Part shown: positions 59,489 through 63,117 of the stretch, in pieces | Numbering within the stretch: position 1 is the first letter of the stretch | Layout of the letters: the number at the start of each line of letters is the position of its first letter | Program-made: the position numbers and the translations under genes | Assembly (NCBI RefSeq): GCF_010672085.1 | Contig: NZ_JAAHHT010000002.1 | Span: 5,421-68,537, forward strand | Direction of reading: 5' to 3' | DNA length: 63,117 bases | DNA from: Okeania sp. SIO3I5 | GTDB taxonomy: Bacteria > Cyanobacteriota > Cyanobacteriia > Cyanobacteriales > Microcoleaceae | Notes under the pieces: model-generated | What the model saw: the letters and a program-made list of their open reading frames with translations, nothing else | Database searches by the model: none | Told to the model about the DNA's origin: nothing

Positions 59489-61543
59489 ATGAGTAAAATA
59501 TCAGACGAATCTGTTGTTTTAATTGGGAGTGCTATGGAGAAAAAAGCAGATGTCATTGGCACTGGATTTGCTTTTTATCGGAAACAAGATTATACATATC
59601 TAATTACTTGTGCTCATGTTGTTGAGGATGTGGGTGGAAAGGAGAATGTATTAGTGGAATTAGGGGATGAAAAAATTCCTGCAACAATTATTGCCATAGG
59701 AAATAAAGAAAACCTTGATTTAGCAGTTTTGCAAGTTAAAGGACTAAATATACCAGTGCTGGAATTAAAAAGTTTAGAAAAAGCAGAAGGAAAAAAAGTT
59801 AAGATTTTAGGTAATTATATTTTTGGAGATGAAAAAAAACGTTTGTGTAAACCAATTGAGGGGAAAGTCGGAAAAAAGGCTTCTTTTTCTATTATAAAAG
59901 AAGTGGCATTTTGGGAGCTAGAAATTAAAGAGAGCGATTTATTACGAAAAGGTTATAGTGGGGGACCTGTTATTGATTTAGAGACAAACTCTGTTCTAGG
60001 TATTGCCACTAATATGAAAGAAAATGTACAAAATGGAAAAGAAAATGTACAAAATGGATATGCAATTTCTGTAGAAGCTTTGAAATATATTCTACCTTTA
60101 CCATCAACGCTATTAGAGCAGTCTAGAAATTTCAAAATTTCTCCTATATATTCTCTTGCTGCTCTTGGTATTGGTTTTTTATTGGGAATAACGCCAAATT
60201 TATTCATACCTAAAAAACATCCAATGCATATAGATACCATTAACAATGATAACCTCATTATAAATAGTGTAAAGATTAAAAATGATCAAGGTGAAGATGT
60301 TGATTGTGATTTTAATCATTCACAAAAAAAGGTTGAATCTTGTCAGGTATTTACAAAACCAATTACTCTCAAAATTGAAGTAATTAGTGAAAATAGAGTT
60401 GCTAAACGTATGACAGAACCAGACCCTTTTGAAGCTAATATAGGTAAAGATAAGAGGATTGAAATAAGCGATCTAACTAAGCACTATAAAGACCCAGATA
60501 ACTCTTCATTTAAAATAGAAAAGATCGAGTGCTATAAAATAAGTGAGAAGGAAAACAATGTGGATCAACGTCAAGATCATATTATATTTACTCCTAAAAA
60601 GAAATTTGTTGGTAACGATAGTTTTAATTGCCTAGTTTATGACGAGATTGATCAACCCACAAACGCAAAGTTTATTGTTGAAGTAAAAAATAGATCGCCT
60701 ATAGGAAGAGATGATATTGATTACAGGAAAAACAACAGTTCTTGGATTATTGATGTTCTGAAAAATGACAGTGATAGGGATTTGGGAGATACCCTAAAAA
60801 TCATAAATTTAGACGACAAAACAACAGAAAAAGGTGGCAATTTTGAAATAGTTAGAGAAAATCCTGACTATGGTGGTCGTGATACTATTACCTATAAACC
60901 TCCAATAAATTTTACACCTCAAGATATTTTCCGTTATCAAATAGTTGATTCTTTTGGTGGTAAATCAGAGCTTGTTACCGTTACTATTAATTCTATATTA
61001 GAAGACCTTTGGAAAATTTATCCTCCAGACATTAGAAATTTTTACAGAGATATACATAGTTATTTAAAACTACGGGAATGGAGGAATGCAGATAAGGAAA
61101 CCTATGATCTAATGGTTCATATTATGAAAAATAAATATTCTTCGATAGAAAACTATTTAGAGCTAAAGCACATAAAAGAATTTCCATGTGAGCATCTTCA
61201 TATTATTAATCAACTTTGGAAAAATACTTCAGGTGAACGCTCATTTAGCTTTAGTTATCAAAAAGAAGTTTATCATAAAATAAAACGAAAAGGAACTCAA
61301 AAAGATCGCTCTAAATTTCTACAGGAGTGGAGTCAAAAACTGGGATGGTTTAATGAATCAGGAGGGTTGAGTGGTGGACAATGGGTTGGTGAAACTGAAT
61401 GGTATCAAAATCAAACCAAACCAGGTTTTTACTCTATGGGAGGAATGTTTGTTGGTGAATACCTTGAATTGGAATATTTAGATATAAAGAAAGTCGATGC
61501 TCATGCTGAATCTCTTGAAAAATGTAAGCTGATAAAGCCTTAA
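59489..61543 (+). CDS. Trypsin-like protease with membrane segment, cadherin-like domains and GUN4 domain
   Basis: 684 residues. An N-terminal S1/HtrA-type protease (about 5-205) has its triad at His43 (TCAHVV), Asp77 (NLDLAVLQV) and Ser157 (GYSGGPV). A heptapeptide KENVQNG is repeated at 177-190. One membrane helix lies at 221-239 (LAALGIGFLLGITPNLF). The middle (about 245-510) has two beta-rich modules of cadherin/Big type, with VLKNDSDRDLGDTLKI and VGNDSFNCLVYD. The C-terminal ~165 residues are a GUN4 domain: LREWRNADKETYDLMVHIM, HIKEFPCEHLHIINQLW, KLGWF, with FDL-type ending replaced. GUN4 binds tetrapyrroles and activates Mg-chelatase; here it is probably a sensing module. No signal peptide is seen. 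Confidence 0.85.
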   Translation: MSKISDESVVLIGSAMEKKADVIGTGFAFYRKQDYTYLITCAHVVEDVGGKENVLVELGDEKIPATIIAIGNKENLDLAVLQVKGLNIPVLELKSLEKAEGKKVKILGNYIFGDEKKRLCKPIEGKVGKKASFSIIKEVAFWELEIKESDLLRKGYSGGPVIDLETNSVLGIATNMKENVQNGKENVQNGYAISVEALKYILPLPSTLLEQSRNFKISPIYSLAALGIGFLLGITPNLFIPKKHPMHIDTINNDNLIINSVKIKNDQGEDVDCDFNHSQKKVESCQVFTKPITLKIEVISENRVAKRMTEPDPFEANIGKDKRIEISDLTKHYKDPDNSSFKIEKIECYKISEKENNVDQRQDHIIFTPKKKFVGNDSFNCLVYDEIDQPTNAKFIVEVKNRSPIGRDDIDYRKNNSSWIIDVLKNDSDRDLGDTLKIINLDDKTTEKGGNFEIVRENPDYGGRDTITYKPPINFTPQDIFRYQIVDSFGGKSELVTVTINSILEDLWKIYPPDIRNFYRDIHSYLKLREWRNADKETYDLMVHIMKNKYSSIENYLELKHIKEFPCEHLHIINQLWKNTSGERSFSFSYQKEVYHKIKRKGTQKDRSKFLQEWSQKLGWFNESGGLSGGQWVGETEWYQNQTKPGFYSMGGMFVGEYLELEYLDIKKVDAHAESLEKCKLIKP

Positions 61544-61977
61544 TTTTTACTATTTTTAGTTGAGTTTTGCTTTAGCAGATAATATTATTAGGACTTACGC
61601 AAAACCTAGACTTGAAAACTACTGTAAAAACTAAGACGTTTGAGTTAAATGTTTTCTCGCACCAAAATCTCAGATAGGCGATCGCTACCTAGCTACTTCA
61701 TCTACAAAAACTAAGACGTTTGAGTTAAATATTTTCTCGCACCAAAATCTCAGATAGGCGATCGCTACTTAGCTACTAAAAAACTAAGACGTTTGAGTTA
61801 AATGTTTTATGAATTAAAATCTCAGGTAAATGTAACGCACCACCTCTTTCATAATATTCGGTGCGTTACGCTTTCCTTTCCTGCGGAATGCGGAGCAAAC
61901 GCTTTTCATGTCGCGTAGCGAAACACACCCTACTGGACTCTCCCCTATTCCCTATTCCCTGACAACTGCCACGAAGT
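61544..61977. other. Spacer with an ~80-bp tandem repeat containing HIP1 sites
   Basis: From 61626 to about 61825 a unit beginning aaaaactaagacgtttgagt and ending at gcgatcgctac is present 2.7 times (starts 61626, 61705, 61777). After that, 61845-61940 contains palindromic 'gcggaatgcggagc' and 'gtcgcgtagcg' segments. No gene is seen. Confidence 0.8.
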
Positions 61978-62928
61978 CTAATTAGTTTTGACTGCACGGA
62001 ACATACCAAATCGACAAAGGCCGTTCCCAAATGCCAGACGCATCAGCAAAATAGTAGGTACTTCTCGTAAAGATTTAGTCACCCCTGATAAACCAGAGCG
62101 AATCATCCCTTGAGGTCTAACTACGCCTTGCCAAATGGAATCAAACCAAGAAGGAAGAGTTTCCGGCGTCCAATCTGCTGTTATTACTGCCCCTTCTACT
62201 AATCCAGTGTCTGCTATTAGTTCCGAAAAACCTTCGATACTAGAAAAAGCAGGATGAGACCACTGCTCTAATAACTGACGCATTACAGGTTTTTCCCAAA
62301 AATTAAGTGGTTTTTGGCGATCGTCTCGCTGATTCCAATCAGCTACAACCAATATTCCACCAGGTTTTAATACCCGCATCATTTCTTGAGCATATTTGCC
62401 TTTATCTGCCATGTGAGGTCCTGCTTCAATAGACCAAACTACATCAAAACTATGATCTGGGAAAGAGAGTGCTAAGGCATCATCTACCTGAAATTTAGCA
62501 TCTACTCCTTCAGGGGTTAACTCCTGTGCGCGTTGTACTTGTCGAGGACTAATGGTGATACCCGTAACATTAAATCCGTAGTCTTTCGCTAAAATACGGC
62601 TGCTGCCACCAATTCCACAACCTACATCTAAAACAGTAGTACCACGGGGTAACTTATCAATGCCACCCCATTTAACCATTTCATGCACAAAGTCAGATTT
62701 TGCAGTCAAGAAATCCTTCTTTTGTGGTGGCGAACCATAATGACCTAAATGAATGTGTTCGCCCCAGTAAAATTCGAGGATGCCGTCTTGAGTCCATTCA
62801 TCGTAGGAATTTGCTACAGTTTCTGATGATTTATAACTGCGAGGATTTTTCAGATAAAGCACAATGCCTATTACTGATAGTAAAAGTAGAAATCCAAGGG
62901 TGTAATATAGGTACATTAGAGAAATCAT
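61978..62928 (-). CDS. MPBQ/MSBQ methyltransferase (Sll0418-like)
   Basis: 316 residues. An N-terminal membrane helix (5-24) is followed by a SAM-dependent methyltransferase with motif I TTVLDVGCGIGGSSRIL. Colinear blocks DEWTQDGILEFYWGEHIHLG, ITISPRQVQRAQELTPEGV, VWSIEAGPHMADK and ADWNQRDDRQKPLNFWEKPV match, from memory, the Synechocystis Sll0418 protein almost word for word. That enzyme methylates the benzoquinol ring of plastoquinone/tocopherol precursors. The whole length is normal. Expected location is the thylakoid or cytoplasmic membrane. Confidence 0.95.
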   Translation of the reverse strand: MISLMYLYYTLGFLLLLSVIGIVLYLKNPRSYKSSETVANSYDEWTQDGILEFYWGEHIHLGHYGSPPQKKDFLTAKSDFVHEMVKWGGIDKLPRGTTVLDVGCGIGGSSRILAKDYGFNVTGITISPRQVQRAQELTPEGVDAKFQVDDALALSFPDHSFDVVWSIEAGPHMADKGKYAQEMMRVLKPGGILVVADWNQRDDRQKPLNFWEKPVMRQLLEQWSHPAFSSIEGFSELIADTGLVEGAVITADWTPETLPSWFDSIWQGVVRPQGMIRSGLSGVTKSLREVPTILLMRLAFGNGLCRFGMFRAVKTN

Positions 62929-63117
62929 GGTATTTATTTACAAGTTCAATGGTACTAGCGCGTCAAAAAAAGAAAATATGGATTAAAAAACCTAATATCA
63001 AATCCGGTTAAACAGTTATAGATTGCTTAACTCTGGAGGAGACAGGAGACAGGAGACAGGAGTCAGGAGGAGAAAGAATTGTAAAGATTGAGTAGTTATG
63101 AAGATAGGAAGTTTTTT
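62929..63117. other. Right edge of window, MITE end and simple repeats
   Basis: At 62995 tatcaaatccggttaaacag is a diverged form of the 'tatcatgtccggtt' MITE end seen at 31173, followed by 'ggagacaggagacagg' repeats as inside that element. The right end lies beyond the window. Confidence 0.45.

Overview
The window looks like a chromosome piece from a filamentous, low-GC marine-type cyanobacterium of the Trichodesmium/Okeania kind. Evidence seen directly: many HIP1 octamers (GCGATCGC), photosystem II genes psbV and psbV2 in tandem, accD with its small cyanobacterial neighbour, a DUF2839 protein, a Sll0418-like quinone methyltransferase, a GUN4-domain protein and a cyanoexosortase. Long AT-rich spacers full of tandem and dispersed repeats, group II introns and decayed genes also fit that lineage. 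The species assignment is inference; no rRNA or tRNA gene was found.

Layout. 1-1.14 kb: four tandem copies of a ~283-bp repeat, with an inverted relative at 14.1-15.0 kb. 1.3-9.3 kb: the most interesting locus, a VWA membrane protein, a large tubulin/FtsZ-like GTPase with a C-terminal SHOCT motif, a MotA/TolQ/ZorA-like channel protein with a long helical tail, and a MotB/OmpA/ZorB-like partner. I infer a proton-driven, envelope-spanning machine tied to a tubulin-like polymer. Its function is unknown; it could be membrane remodelling or defence. 9.7-31.1 kb is mostly housekeeping: nitroreductase, glyA, a polyprenyl-phosphate GlcNAc-1-P transferase, cinA, aroQ, a catalytically dead-looking ADP-ribosylglycohydrolase homologue beside a 7TM-HD phosphodiesterase, uvrB, prepilin peptidase, accD, psbV, psbV2 and radC.

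31.1-42.3 kb is a decaying accessory zone. It holds a MITE, an ORF-less group II intron, an FAD-linked oxidase pseudogene (one in-frame stop plus a 266-bp insertion) and a degenerate IS630 element with a perfect 31-bp terminal inverted repeat. It also holds a pair of non-heme iron oxygenase genes, one with an in-frame stop and the other split by a TnpB transposon. 36.2-48.2 kb on the minus strand is an exopolysaccharide/cyanoexosortase locus (Wzc-like, Wza-like, cyanoexosortase and partner, DegT aminotransferase), into which the oxygenase/TnpB island is set.

48.2-63.1 kb: recA, a 99-bp minisatellite, an epoxide-hydrolase-like enzyme, a nearly full-length group II intron with a frameshifted reverse transcriptase, two small conserved cyanobacterial proteins, a trypsin-TM-GUN4 fusion and the MPBQ/MSBQ methyltransferase. 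The intact-RNA/ORF-less intron at 32 kb and the ORF-bearing intron at 55 kb share their ends and read as relatives of one lineage. Several MITE families (IS630-type, IS200/IS605-type and two of unknown parentage) occur more than once and fill most of the spacers.
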